DNA of 64,000 nt from Sinohyriopsis cumingii (GCA_028554795.2 CM068838.1:128499428-128563427); one strand, 5' to 3'. Numbered from the stretch's first letter, positions 1 to 8,949 are shown. Translations and numbers: made by a program. Notes: generated from the letters alone by a model not told the origin.

Positions 1-147
1 TTCGGTTTTGCCTGAACCGCTAGGTCCAGCAATGAGCATGTTAAAGGGATGGCGAAGATACAAAGCCTCCCAACTGGCACGATCTAAGTGTTCGTCGATG
101 ACTTTGACAGTAGAGGAAGAGGGAGCAGAGACAGCAGAGGTAGCCAT
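1..147 (-). CDS. Packaging ATPase (FtsK/HerA, A32-like), N-terminal part cut by the window edge
   Basis: The minus-strand frame starts at the ATG at 145-147 and runs off the left edge after about 49 residues. It shows a Ser/Ala-rich leader, then a stretch ending in NMLIAGPSGSGKT. This is a textbook Walker A P-loop (GPSGSGKT) preceded by a hydrophobic beta strand. In Polintons and adintoviruses this ATPase is the genome-packaging motor of the virion. A TATA box lies about 50 bases upstream. Only the P-loop part is visible, so the family rests on this motif plus the neighbouring polymerase. Other P-loop ATPases are possible but less likely here. Confidence 0.72.
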   Translation of the reverse strand, partial: MATSAVSAPSSSTVKVIDEHLDRASWEALYLRHPFNMLIAGPSGSGKTE

Positions 148-193
148 GGTGTGAGAAATGTCACTTGTGACACGAAAACAAACAAGACAAGAG

Positions 194-202
194 TTTATAT
201 AC
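194..202 (-). promoter_or_regulatory. TATA box for the ATPase gene
   Basis: On the minus strand the sequence reads GTATATAAACTC about 50 bases before the ATPase start codon. It lies within about 40 bases of the neighbour's last codon, showing how tightly the element is packed. Confidence 0.55.
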
Positions 203-218
203 TTTTTTTCAGAACACG

Positions 219-224
219 TTTATT
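219..224 (-). terminator. Poly(A) signal AATAAA after the small membrane protein gene
   Basis: AATAAA on the minus strand lies 13 bases past the stop of the 237-608 gene and just upstream of the ATPase TATA box. Confidence 0.5.
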
Positions 225-236
225 GAATGTTTTTTT

Positions 237-608
237 TCAAACATGAATACGAAAGACAAAAATACATAAAAGCCAAAGGCTTAAGTACAAGGATAAAAGG
301 CACATGATAACGATGAACGTGGAATAAACACAAGTGTCTGTACAACAATCACATCTTTTGGGTAATGTTCTAACCAGTTCAACAGGGGGTAAGGTCACAC
401 AAGTGTCCTCCCGAAAGGGTCTTTCAGGTCTGTCCACGACAGTCCTGTCCTGGGTGACGGGTTCTTCTGGCACCGTCACTAACACGGGTTGAAAAGTAAC
501 TTTTTTCCTTGAACAACTCTCGTGCATACTGGGCCACTTCTTGGGTCCAAGCCTCAAAATCCCATTCTTTCCAGGCACGGACATCTGTCCAATGGGGATG
601 TAAGTCAC
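237..608 (-). CDS. Small predicted tail-anchored membrane protein of the virus-like element
   Basis: This is a 123-residue frame. The N-terminal two thirds are polar, with several basic and proline-rich patches and a short Cys cluster (CDCCTDTC). The C-terminal 25 or so residues are strongly hydrophobic (FIVIMCLLSLYLSLWLLCIF), which fits a single tail-anchored membrane segment. A poly(A) signal follows directly. It overlaps the gene at 424-747 in another frame. I do not recognise a family. A virion or host-membrane protein is inferred only from the tail. Confidence 0.5.
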   Translation of the reverse strand: MTYIPIGQMSVPGKNGILRLGPKKWPSMHESCSRKKVTFQPVLVTVPEEPVTQDRTVVDRPERPFREDTCVTLPPVELVRTLPKRCDCCTDTCVYSTFIVIMCLLSLYLSLWLLCIFVFRIHV

Positions 609-747
609 AAGCTACACACACATCGTCATACACGTCTTGGGTAGCTAAAAGTTGACGAATCTTTTTTTCCCGTAGAGGTCGAGAAGTATCCAGATGAAAA
701 CGCAAGGCTTTGAGCAAAAGGAGTTTTTCGTGACCATTTAAGGCCAT
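424..747 (-). CDS. Small hypothetical protein of the virus-like element
   Basis: The start is taken at the ATG at 745-747 (MALNGHEKLLLLKALRFH), which sits in a good CCATGG context and overlaps the stop region of the upstream gene. A further upstream in-frame ATG at 831 is less likely because it lies deep inside that neighbour. The product is about 107 residues, mostly charged and helical with several Trp residues, and has a basic C-terminus. No family is recognised. Confidence 0.4.
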   Translation of the reverse strand: MALNGHEKLLLLKALRFHLDTSRPLREKKIRQLLATQDVYDDVCVACDLHPHWTDVRAWKEWDFEAWTQEVAQYARELFKEKSYFSTRVSDGARRTRHPGQDCRGQT

Positions 748-962
748 GGAGGTGGTAAGTACTGATCGTAAAGAGTCCACAAAGAATCGGCTGGTAAACG
801 AAATCCCAAAAAACAAGTCACTAAGACACACACCACTTGTCGTCCCAAATTGAATGGATACAGTTCTTGTAATAATCGATGGTAATGATCCACGGTTTGA
901 ATATGGTCATTGAGTTCCTTCCACGGAATCTGTTGGATGACATACGACATAAGTCGTGGCAT
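738..962 (-). CDS. Small hypothetical protein of the virus-like element
   Basis: This 74-residue frame (starts MPRLMSYVIQQ) contains one hydrophobic stretch (VVCVLVTCFLGF) and a Pro-Trp-rich end. Its end overlaps the next gene's start by a few bases, a stop-start arrangement typical of compact viral genomes. No family is recognised. Confidence 0.35.
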   Translation of the reverse strand: MPRLMSYVIQQIPWKELNDHIQTVDHYHRLLQELYPFNLGRQVVCVLVTCFLGFRLPADSLWTLYDQYLPPPWP

Positions 963-1425
963 AACAGCCTGTTTTTATAGTCTCTTTGTTACGAAAAGAA
1001 TACACGTACTTTCTAGCCAGTGATGTTCGTTTTCCAGTTGGGAATGTAAATCTTGCATACTGTAACCGAAACGTCAGAGTTCGTTTAGGTGTTTCCTCTT
1101 CCGCTAAGTAGATTCCACGTAACAAATGTTGGTAATCCTTTACCTTGTCTTCCTCAATGGGTTGCTCTAGGTGAATCTCGAAGTAACCAAAATGATCAAC
1201 ACGTGAATCATCGGGGGCCTGGAAGTATTGAACAAGGTCTGACCACTGAAACAATTTCTGACGAATCAGTTCTCTTATACCATTCAGGTACCAGTGGTTA
1301 AAAATCTGGTGACGTAACGGATGCAATTGTTCTTTACGTTTCACTTGTATTTTCACCAGCTCTCGGTAAATGCGTTCTCTCAACTCCACAGGCAAGCCCA
1401 AAATGTACTCTTGTAAAGTATCCAT
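907..1425 (-). CDS. F-box-like protein, copy 1 of 3
   Basis: The start is set at the ATG at 1423-1425 (MDTLQEYI), because all three paralogues begin with MDTLQE. The N-terminus reads LPVELRERIYRELVKIQ. It matches the LPxELxxxIyxxL pattern that opens F-box domains, which recruit Skp1 and hence an SCF ubiquitin ligase. The rest (about 140 residues) is an unrecognised, charged, aromatic-rich region that would be the substrate-binding part by analogy. F-box assignment from such a short motif is tentative. The reading frame also extends upstream to 1503, but that extension is not shared with the other copies. Confidence 0.5.
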   Translation of the reverse strand: MDTLQEYILGLPVELRERIYRELVKIQVKRKEQLHPLRHQIFNHWYLNGIRELIRQKLFQWSDLVQYFQAPDDSRVDHFGYFEIHLEQPIEEDKVKDYQHLLRGIYLAEEETPKRTLTFRLQYARFTFPTGKRTSLARKYVYSFRNKETIKTGCYATTYVVCHPTDSVEGTQ

Positions 1426-1660
1426 AAGTATATACACTGTTTTTGGAATCGTTGGGTGGTAGCCAATAGCCTCGTTTAACTTTGTGCCTAATGTAATATC
1501 CACTCATAATCAGTCTTCTTGTACTTTGGAACAGAGCATAATTTAAAAACGGATGAATCACTTTGAGTTTGCGTTTCACTTGTATTTTGATCAGTTCTCG
1601 GTAAATGCGTTCTCTCAACTCCACAGGCAAAGCACGAATGTTCTCTTGTAAAGTATCCAT
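1334..1660 (-). pseudogene. F-box-like protein, copy 2 of 3, probably partial
   Basis: The first 31 residues (MDTLQENIRALPVELRERIY...) are nearly identical to the other two copies. The remainder diverges and overlaps copy 1 in a different frame, so this copy looks partial. The shared N-termini show that the family arose by tandem duplication inside the element. Confidence 0.45.
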
Positions 1661-1672
1661 GAATAGGTCATA

Positions 1673-2128
1673 CTAAATCCTCTTTGGTCTGACACAAGAA
1701 ATGTACTCTTTGCACAAACATGGTTTTACTTCAGTGTCGAATTTAAATCGTTGAGTCACTAATCTACACATTACAATTCGTTCAGAAGTTTCCTCTTTCA
1801 CCAAGTTGACATTGTGTGAAAGATGTTGGTAATTCGTTAACTCTTCCTCTGGAATTCGATGCAGTACGTTTACAATGATGTAACTACAATCGTCCATACC
1901 AAACCAATCCTTTTTAAAACTAGAGGATCGTTGATCAATGTCTGTCCAATGGAACACTTTCAATTGAATCAGTCCTTGTATAGCCTTCAGGTACCAGTGG
2001 TTCAAACACCGGTGACGTATCGGATGCAATTGTTCTTTACGTTTCACTTGTATTTTGACCAGTTCTCGATAAATGCGTTCTCTCAACTCCACAGGCAAAG
2101 CACGAATGTTCTCTTGTAAAGTATCCAT
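1673..2128 (-). CDS. F-box-like protein, copy 3 of 3
   Basis: A 151-residue frame beginning MDTLQENIRALPVELRERIY, then QLHPIRHRCLNHWYLKAIQG, which is closely alignable with copy 1 (QLHPLRHQIFNHWYLNGIRE). The two copies stay alignable through the region that reads TNYQHL here and KDYQHL in copy 1, so they are full-length paralogues. Predicted role: a substrate adaptor steering host SCF ubiquitin ligase (inference). It lies next to the BIR genes, forming a block of likely host-interaction genes between the capsid/packaging side and the polymerase. Confidence 0.52.
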   Translation of the reverse strand: MDTLQENIRALPVELRERIYRELVKIQVKRKEQLHPIRHRCLNHWYLKAIQGLIQLKVFHWTDIDQRSSSFKKDWFGMDDCSYIIVNVLHRIPEEELTNYQHLSHNVNLVKEETSERIVMCRLVTQRFKFDTEVKPCLCKEYISCVRPKRI

Positions 2129-2156
2129 GAACAGATTATTATGGTAAAAAGTTACT

Positions 2157-2882
2157 TCAATGTCTCGGTCCCACTAAAGGTAAGTAATGACAATTCGGTG
2201 ACCATCGAGCATGTTCTACGTAGGCCGAATCTTGCGGTTCCCAGTGGTGAAGTGACACACCGCAACTGAAGCACTTGACTTTATCTCCTTCGCCCAAGTA
2301 GAAAAATCCGGCTCTGGCTAATTCTTCGGGGGTCGGTCCTCCCAGATACTTTGGCCATTTTTCTTTGAACGATTGAAGACGATTTTCAAAGTCGCAGTAT
2401 TCCGACAAACGCACAGGAAACGAATATTCGTTTTTCACAGGTTCGTTTCGATGAGGGTTGGGTGACAGGAACAGGAGTTTGCTCAGGGCTGGATGACATC
2501 CGTAGGGCGGTAGACGTGAAGGTCGACATTCCCCTTTAAACCCGGTAAAATGTCTAAGAGGACGAGCGGCATCGCTTTCGCATCCCTCAGGTTTGACACG
2601 CACAGCATCACTTTCCATGACAGGGGCAGTGAGGCAATGCTTTACGGCATCGCTCAGGTCACAACGTACAGCATCGGTCCCATCGCAAGGCTCACAATCG
2701 CACTCGTCTGCAAACTCCGTTACGCAATTACAATGGTAACCACATGGACAATCGCAGTTTCCTTCCGGACATTTTCCGTCGCAATGCCTGGGTCTTATCC
2801 ATCCAATATTAGTCACACTAGAGGAAGATACAACTTTTTTACAATCCCCAAACTGGAACGATGTCTCTTTCAAAGTATTCAT
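2157..2882 (-). CDS. BIR-domain (IAP-like) protein with Cys-rich N-terminus
   Basis: This 241-residue protein has a single C-terminal BIR zinc domain (about residues 150-238). The ligands read C-x2-C-x16-H-x6-C, within CFSCGVSLHHW and VEHARWSPNC, preceded by the usual RLxSF and ARAGFFYLG elements. The N-terminal third is extremely Cys-rich (CDGKCPEGNCDCPCGYHCNC), followed by repeats of a DAV motif. No RING follows, so it resembles baculovirus and entomopoxvirus single-BIR inhibitors or survivin-like proteins. Likely role: blocking caspases or apoptosis of the infected cell (family knowledge plus inference). A minus-strand TATA box lies about 57 bases upstream. Confidence 0.78.
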   Translation of the reverse strand: MNTLKETSFQFGDCKKVVSSSSVTNIGWIRPRHCDGKCPEGNCDCPCGYHCNCVTEFADECDCEPCDGTDAVRCDLSDAVKHCLTAPVMESDAVRVKPEGCESDAARPLRHFTGFKGECRPSRLPPYGCHPALSKLLFLSPNPHRNEPVKNEYSFPVRLSEYCDFENRLQSFKEKWPKYLGGPTPEELARAGFFYLGEGDKVKCFSCGVSLHHWEPQDSAYVEHARWSPNCHYLPLVGPRH

Positions 2883-2938
2883 CTTGTTCGCTCGGTCTTG
2901 GTAGTCACAATGAACTATCGATCTTGACCATAGCCCCC

Positions 2939-2946
2939 TTTTTATA
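2939..2946 (-). promoter_or_regulatory. TATA box upstream of the Cys-rich BIR gene
   Basis: The minus strand reads TATAAAAA, about 57 bases before the ATG at 2882, and overlaps the end of the neighbouring BIR gene. Confidence 0.45.
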
Positions 2947-3400
2947 CTAGTCGCAATGCAGTCTCCAGCTTGTACATCTTTCCTTTTCTACGTTTTTTAT
3001 GTCTTGTTTCGGAAGGTACCGTCTCTAAGGTACCGTCAACATTGTACCGTAGTGTGATGGGTGGAAAGGCCATAGAAAGGTAAGGGCAGTGCGGAGACCA
3101 TCGAGTATGTTCCAGAATAGCTGAATCTTTATAGATACATAGATCCATTCGTAACTTCAGTCCGCAAGCGAAACACTGTACCTCGTATCCCAATCCTGAC
3201 TCAGGTCCCAAGTAGACAAATCCTGTTCTAGCTAAAACATGCGAAGAAGGTAATCCTTCCCTATCCGTAGGCCATTTCTGAAACGTGTCCAATCGACGGG
3301 CACAATCACAATAGTCAGGTAAGAAAACTGGAAAATGGTAGGGTTTGAACTTGGAGTTTTCATCGGGTTTCTCACTCGATTCATGCTGTGGCGAAGTCAT
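2942..3400 (-). CDS. Second BIR-domain (IAP-like) protein
   Basis: A 152-residue protein that is mostly one BIR domain (about residues 20-115). It has RLDTFQKWP, LARTGFVYLGP, then zinc ligands C-x2-C-x18-H-x6-C within CFACGLKL and LEHTRWSPHC. The loop between the second Cys and the His is two residues longer than in its neighbour. A Lys/Arg-rich tail (RHKKRRKGKMYK) follows and could be a nuclear signal. No RING domain is present. It is a divergent paralogue of the 2157-2882 BIR, and both face the same way next to the polymerase gene. Confidence 0.75.
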   Translation of the reverse strand: MTSPQHESSEKPDENSKFKPYHFPVFLPDYCDCARRLDTFQKWPTDREGLPSSHVLARTGFVYLGPESGLGYEVQCFACGLKLRMDLCIYKDSAILEHTRWSPHCPYLSMAFPPITLRYNVDGTLETVPSETRHKKRRKGKMYKLETALRLV

Positions 3401-3424
3401 CTTTCTGGTGGGGTAACTATCCTC

Positions 3425-6400
3425 TTACAACCAATGTTTTATACCAACGTGTCCATACGGTAAGGTGAAATGATTGGGAAGTCGAACTCGCTTCTGGTAC
3501 ACGATTTGATAAACTTTTTCCAAAGGTCGACTGACGATGTGGTGAGTGGGTAAACGTACAATCTTGTTCGGTTGGTAAGTGGTCACTTTAAAGTTTCCAT
3601 CCTCTCCCGATTGCAAGGCTTCTTTCAATACCCCAAAGTTGACCACTCGACTGGTACGATAATTCAGAGTCAGTCCTTTCACTTTGCACGTCGTGTGCAC
3701 TTCTCCTTGTTTGTCCCGGTATTCGTAGCCGTAATTTTTGGGACCGCCACTGACGAAACTTAGAATCTTGTCGTCGGGATGCTCGTCTGTCCAGGCTCCT
3801 AAACGGTCTCCTTCGATGTTAGGGTGATGTTGAATCGGGTGATGGATGTAAATGCAACTGTCCGTGTCAAAGTACAGGACGCGTTCTTCTAACAGTTCTA
3901 AAGCTTCGTACAATTTTAAGCGAGCATGGGCTGTCACGTAAGCCGCAATGATGACATTTCCAAAAGGGTCGTCTTGTACAAAGTCCAGATCTTCTTCGTA
4001 ATTGACCAAGATTAAATTCTCTCGAACGACGTCCACGTGTTTCATGTATTTGGTTTTGTCGTGAATCATCTGGAAGTAGCGGGAAGGTTCTGTCAAATAT
4101 TCCGTCTTGGGTAAACACGGTCGTTGTGCCATTTTACCCCACAAGCAATTTAACATCACTTTGGCAAACGATCGCCTGCCTTCGTTTTTCTCGATGTGGT
4201 CTAAAGTGATGCCTTCTTGTTCGTAGTATTTCTCTTTGAATTGTATTTGGTCTTCGGGAGTGTGACACCAGGAAGGATAGCCGCTGGCTTCTTGCTTCAG
4301 TTTCAAAAAGGCATCCACGTAGTCGGCGAAAATGCCTTTCTGACTGGGATCACCCTTGTGGTATTGTTGTGTCTTGGGAAAGTGGCAAATTTCGTACACT
4401 TCTAACAGTTGGTATCCCATGTCCAGAGCTTTGAACAATTCTACGCTGACCCAGGTTCCCGTCAAGGCCCGTTCTTCCTGGCTGTGCTGACAAGCTTGGT
4501 CTTGGTTGCACGTTTCGGCACAAGTACGGCACAAGGGAAACATCAGTTTGCCTTGGCAGTGGTGAGGTAAGACGGGATGGTATAGGTTCGTGGGAGGCAA
4601 AACTTTGCACTTGATCAAGCCTTCGTATTGTCGAATGTTTTTCAGGTCGATGTGTTCCGTTAACAATTGCGGGTGCCCTACAGGAAAGCGACAATATTTG
4701 CACACGTAGGGATACAGCGAACACACGTCCAAGTATTTGATTTCTTCTCCTTTCTCTTCGTCGGCTTGCTACAGCAAACAGGTGGCATTGGTCCTTCCTC
4801 CGTACAAACTATCCCTCGGGTTCAGCGGGTCCATGAACTGGTAACTTTCCACGAGGCGTTTAAACTCGGGATCGGTTTTCATACGGTGATCGTACTCGTG
4901 TTCCCACATTTCCACCACTTGGTATCCTTCCTGTTCCAACTTTAGGCGTCGCTGACAAGTGTCCTGGTACAAGTCTTCCATGGTTCGTTGCAAAAACTGA
5001 TTTTTAGTGCCACGGTCAGCGTAACAGACGGGACATCCGTGAAATAAGCAACCGTTAAACTCGTACACGATCTTGGGGTTTTCTAAGTCCCAGCCATCGA
5101 CCGAATACGTTCCGATGGTCTTTTCGCCCCCTCCGTTGCGGGCATGCTGAATCCACTTGTCTTCCTTGTCGCACAAGTAATGTAACCAACGTAGGGCTTT
5201 GACCGAGTATTGACGTTTGACAAAGTGGGTCGTTTGAGGACTGATGACAGCCACGGTGTTTTCAGGCATGAATCGTTGTCGATACACTAAGGAACACGCT
5301 TTGGCAATGGTGCAAGCTTCTTTCAAAGGATCGACCCCTCCGTGTTCCATGAACAGTTCTCGAAATTTTCCACAGCAACGCCGTAAAATGTCCACGTCGG
5401 AACGACAATACTTTAGCATTTCTTCCTGAAAGTCGAAAGGGTCCGAGGCGTGAATCTGGTACCAAGCGTAGAAAGCTTCTCGTTGTTCGGTACGCATGTT
5501 GTCGGGGTCGTAATAGTGAGCCTCAGGTAAATGGGGTAGAACGGCGTGTTGATTGGCTTCCGTATTGAAAAAGTGTGGAAAGTACCCTTTAGCCATTTCT
5601 GTCATTCCAAACGTTTTAGGCATTCGACTCAACGGCATGGCCAAATAGCTCATCGAATCTTTAAACTGTACTTGTCCCACTTGCATGAAAATGATTTTGG
5701 CTCCGTTCAAAGTCACTTTAGGACGCTCGGTGCCTTGTTCCGTATAGTACCTCAAAAGAAACTGTCCATCGTATCCGAAGAAATTGTGAGCCATCACCGT
5801 GGCATGACGATGACAATCTCCGTAACGTTCGATGTCCTCTTGGCTCCACGTCTTGTCGACGGGGTCTAAGACCCATTGGGCAAAATCAGCTAACGTGTTT
5901 GGTCCCCGAAAGATTTTTTCACGCCCTCCGGGTATCTTGCTGCAGTGATGGCAATGACTGAAGATAGGTTCTTGAATGCACTTCTCGCACGCTCGATGAG
6001 CCACACAGAAATTAGGAATGTGAATGCCGGTTTCTTGCATGCATTCGAAATCGAAAAAGATGAAATTGCCTTTCTTCTTGTGACCGTCCTCTTTCTCTGG
6101 TGGGGGTTGGTATTTTTGCACGTAACATTGGTGTTCCAAGTCCACGATGTGGTGACAAATGTGACATTTTTTCTTTCCTGAACATACGTGTGCCTTGGTA
6201 TTATTGGTACGTATGACTTGTTCACACGTAGAGCACAATCTCAGCAGTTGACAAGCGCATTTCTTCTGTGAACCTTGCGTTTTCAGATGTTGTTGGTAAC
6301 AGGTAGGGCTGACAAACGTGCGCAGACAAGTTGAACAAGGCACTGGTTCTTCGCTCAGACAGGGTGAAGAGGCCAAACATCCTGTGCATTTCGATCCACA

Positions 6401-7465
6401 ATGCTTGTGTTGCTCTCGATTGTTATAACCATGGTCACATTTCTCACAGTAATAACTGTATTTCAGGAATCCGGTGATACTGGTAATGGTATCGAAATGT
6501 TCATCGTGATAATAGACATGAATGTATTTTCCGTCCTTAAAGTCTTGGCCTCGAAACAACAGAGGTCCGCGCACTTCTTGAGGGTGCACTTTCAAGGTGT
6601 AGCGTGGAGCTAGGGCATCTTGCAATTTTTGCATCTCAGGAATGCCACAGGGTGTGTCTTTGGACAGGCCAGCTTGTTGCAACAGGAGTTCTGCTTCGTT
6701 TCGTTGTTTGGCTCGATGGGAACGTTGAATAGTGTTCCAGGTTCTTTTCCATTCTACCGTGTCGTTCTTGTCGGCATAGGTTCGTCCCACCACGATGGCA
6801 CGGGCTAAACACATCTGGTCATGAGAGTTGTTAATTCGGACGAGACTCTTTTTGGTGTTGCGAAGGTCGTCCACCAGTAACATCTTTTTGCGTCCAGTTC
6901 CTTGAGGAGGAGAGACGTGGGTCATGTCCAATGTGGCTTTTCCATCGGTGATGTCAAACTGGTCATTAGATTGTTGCACGTGTTGAATCTTGTCCATGAC
7001 TTTGGAAGCGTTCAATTCTGCAGGGGTGCTAAACTCGATCCAAACAGGGGATTTCAAACCGTCGTGTTGTATGGAAAGTCTCAAGCGATCGTCTTCTTTG
7101 GGTTGACATTGCTGCTTGAGTGCAGTGAGCAAAGAATCCCACACCTCGGTGATGAACACTTCTGCTTTCTCTAACGGCACTTCAGCCTTGAAATCTTTAA
7201 ACTTCACTGTGTATTTGTAAGCCGTGGTTCTAAATTTTCTAGAGGAGCGCTTTTCCGTCTCTCGAATGGAATAGTACTTTTCAGGGTTGACTAAGGGTGG
7301 TGAACTTGGTTTAGAGGGTTCGGATTCTGGTTCACTCATGTCCTCTTCAAAATCACTGGCATGAATTTGTGCCAAGATTTCAGCCCTGGTACGAGGCGAT
7401 AGATCACGTTTCTGCCTCTTACTTTCTTCTTCTTCTTTCTTCTCGAATGAATTAGATCGTTTCAT
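3425..7465 (-). pseudogene. Protein-primed family B DNA polymerase of Polinton type
   Basis: This replicates the element. Visible parts, in order: a charged N-terminus, a Cys/His-rich zinc-binding stretch, the 3'-5' exonuclease motifs (FFDFEC; HNFFGYDGQF; YCRSDVDIL), and a TPR-like spacer ending in GGRTNA. The polymerase motifs follow: A (DVCSLYP), B (KVMLNCLWGK, with Trp in place of the usual Tyr) and C (YFDTDS). This order is diagnostic of protein-primed PolB in Polintons and adintoviruses. The combined length of about 1330 residues fits the family. The reading is interrupted about once, so the copy is listed as broken. It is transcribed from a TATA promoter shared head-to-head with the zinc-knuckle gene. 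Confidence 0.85.
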
Positions 7466-7512
7466 CTTGAAAGCAAAAAGTCAAATGACTCAAGTTCAAA
7501 CACCATAAACTA

Positions 7513-7545
7513 CTTTATAGTCATAGCAGACCAGCGTATATAAAA
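7513..7545. promoter_or_regulatory. Divergent promoter pair: polymerase (minus) and zinc-knuckle gene (plus)
   Basis: Two TATA boxes face away from each other about 20 bases apart. TATAAAG on the minus strand (7513-7519) lies about 50 bases before the polymerase ATG. TATATAAAA on the plus strand (7537-7545) lies 55 bases before the ATG at 7600. Confidence 0.6.
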
Positions 7546-7599
7546 GGGTGTGTGTCTTGTCCTTTCACTATTCATTTCACTCTCAAACCGAGCACAACG

Positions 7600-8070
7600 A
7601 TGGAAGAGACTAGACAGATCGAACACTTCATCAGAGCTTTGCGAGGGGTCATTAGAAAATTCTCTTCAGACCAGCCGACGGACTACTCTCCTTCCTTTCG
7701 AGATAAAAGTCAAGATACTTGCTATATCTGTCAGAAGAAAGGGCATTGGTCTTCAGAGTGTCCATACCGTCAAAAAAGAAAAAAAACAGGGGATAAAAAA
7801 GACAAAAGTCAAGATACCTGTTATTATTGTAAAGAAAAAGGACATTGGTCTCCAGATTGCCCAAAAAAGAAACAAGAGGAGTCAGAAGAAAAGAGGGATT
7901 CTTCAGAAGAAGAAAGGGATTCTTTGAAAGAAGAGAGGGATTATTCTGAGGAAGAAAGCAGACAGGTGAAGAAAAAGAAACAGGAGAAGAAAAGAAGAAG
8001 GGAAGAAAGTGAGGAGGAAGAAGAGGAAAAGAGTGTGACGGTGAAAAAATTCAAAAAACCGAGAGACTAA
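7600..8070 (+). CDS. Double CCHC zinc-knuckle protein with long acidic/lysine tail
   Basis: The start is taken at the ATG at 7600 (ACGATGG) because the TATA box at 7537 predicts transcription from about 7566; an in-frame ATG at 7552 would lie upstream of that. The 156-residue product has a short helical N-terminus and two CCHC knuckles (CYICQKKGHWSSEC and CYYCKEKGHWSPDC, each C-x2-C-x4-H-x4-C). A strongly charged Glu/Lys/Arg tail of about 75 residues follows. Zinc knuckles of this kind bind single-stranded nucleic acid. Retroviral Gag and CNBP-like proteins are the best-known carriers, and I know of no standard Polinton gene like it. It may be a core, packaging or replication accessory protein (inference). 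Confidence 0.68.
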   Translation: MEETRQIEHFIRALRGVIRKFSSDQPTDYSPSFRDKSQDTCYICQKKGHWSSECPYRQKRKKTGDKKDKSQDTCYYCKEKGHWSPDCPKKKQEESEEKRDSSEEERDSLKEERDYSEEESRQVKKKKQEKKRRREESEEEEEEKSVTVKKFKKPRD

Positions 8071-8155
8071 ACAAGGAGACAGAAGAAGTCAATGAACTTT
8101 TTATTAAAGTGTTGTGTTGTGAATTGTGAATTGGATTGTAAAAAATGGAGAAAAG

Positions 8156-8161
8156 AATAAA
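8156..8161 (+). terminator. Poly(A) signal AATAAA of the zinc-knuckle gene
   Basis: AATAAA lies 86 bases after the stop codon at 8070, within a short AT-rich 3' UTR. Confidence 0.5.
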
Positions 8162-8299
8162 TGAATGATATAAGGTAAGTGTCTTTGAGTTTTGATTTTA
8201 AAATAAGGACGTACACTCACGCACTCATACACAGACACGTACTATAAGGGTAAAATGGGTGGGGTTTATTTTTTGAGTTATTGGCAAATTGAAATTGTA

Positions 8300-8341
8300 T
8301 TTCTTTTCGAGAAATGTGGGTGGCCCTGAAAAGGGCCTTTT
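8300..8341 (-). terminator. Histone-type mRNA 3' stem-loop and downstream element, minus-strand gene
   Basis: On the minus strand, 28 bases past the stop of the 8365-8949 gene, the perfect 16-base stem-loop GGCCCTTTTCAGGGCC (8322-8337) occurs. It is preceded by AAA and followed by ACCCA. About 12 bases further lies a purine-rich CGAAAAGAAA, placed like the histone downstream element that pairs with U7 snRNA. This is the canonical 3' end of metazoan replication-dependent histone mRNAs, which are cleaved without polyadenylation. Confidence 0.78.
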
Positions 8342-8364
8342 TTCTTCATGGTGAAGGGGTGAGT

Positions 8365-8949
8365 TTAAGCAATCAATTTTAACTGCCTTAAGCCTTTGCC
8401 ACGGCCAAGGCCTACTTCTGGACTGCGTAATGTTGATGATGATGATAATGATTGGGTTGAAATCACTAAGGGTGGTACGGTAGGTTTAGTCACAGGGTTG
8501 ACGTGTTTGGCTCGGGAAGGTCGTATTCTCTTCGGTCGTGATAAAGAAGTCTGATACATTTGTTTCAGACTTCTTAACTCCGCTAAAATGTCCAACAGTA
8601 CCGTGACCGTTTGATTTTCACCCTCTTGTTTCTTTGCTGCTACTTCTTCTTGCTGTTGTCGCTGTTGTTTTTTTCTTACCTCTTCTTCTTGTTGCTGTTG
8701 CTGTAGGAGAAAATCCTGTTCCGCTTCCTTTTGTCGTTGTATAAATTTCTCCAATTCTTCTTTCTGTCTCTGTCTAAAATTCTCCACTTGCGGTAATGAA
8801 GAAGGTAACGAAGGTTCCGGAACAAATTCTTGCGAGGAGAGAAAATCCACAAAATCCCAATTCACCTCTTCTGAAAGTAAGTCCGAGTTCCCTTGGGCAG
8901 TCTCTCCTGCTGGTGCACCCCAATGGATCGTTTTCTGAGTTTCCGTCAT
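8365..8949 (-). CDS. Gln/Glu-rich coiled-coil protein with basic C-terminus
   Basis: This 194-residue protein has an acidic N-terminus (about 1-55) and a long predicted coiled coil (about 57-110) dominated by Gln, Glu, Lys and Arg, including a QQQQQ run. A Leu-rich segment (VTVLLDILAELRSL) comes next, followed by a basic patch (RPKRIRPSRAKH). A Ser/Pro-rich tail ends in GRGKGLRQLKLIA. No histone fold is apparent and I recognise no family. The gene has its own TATA box, is divergent from the 9169-9399 gene, and ends in a histone-type stem-loop, so S-phase-linked expression is likely (inference). A DNA-binding core or scaffold protein is possible. Confidence 0.62.
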   Translation of the reverse strand: MTETQKTIHWGAPAGETAQGNSDLLSEEVNWDFVDFLSSQEFVPEPSLPSSLPQVENFRQRQKEELEKFIQRQKEAEQDFLLQQQQQEEEVRKKQQRQQQEEVAAKKQEGENQTVTVLLDILAELRSLKQMYQTSLSRPKRIRPSRAKHVNPVTKPTVPPLVISTQSLSSSSTLRSPEVGLGRGKGLRQLKLIA

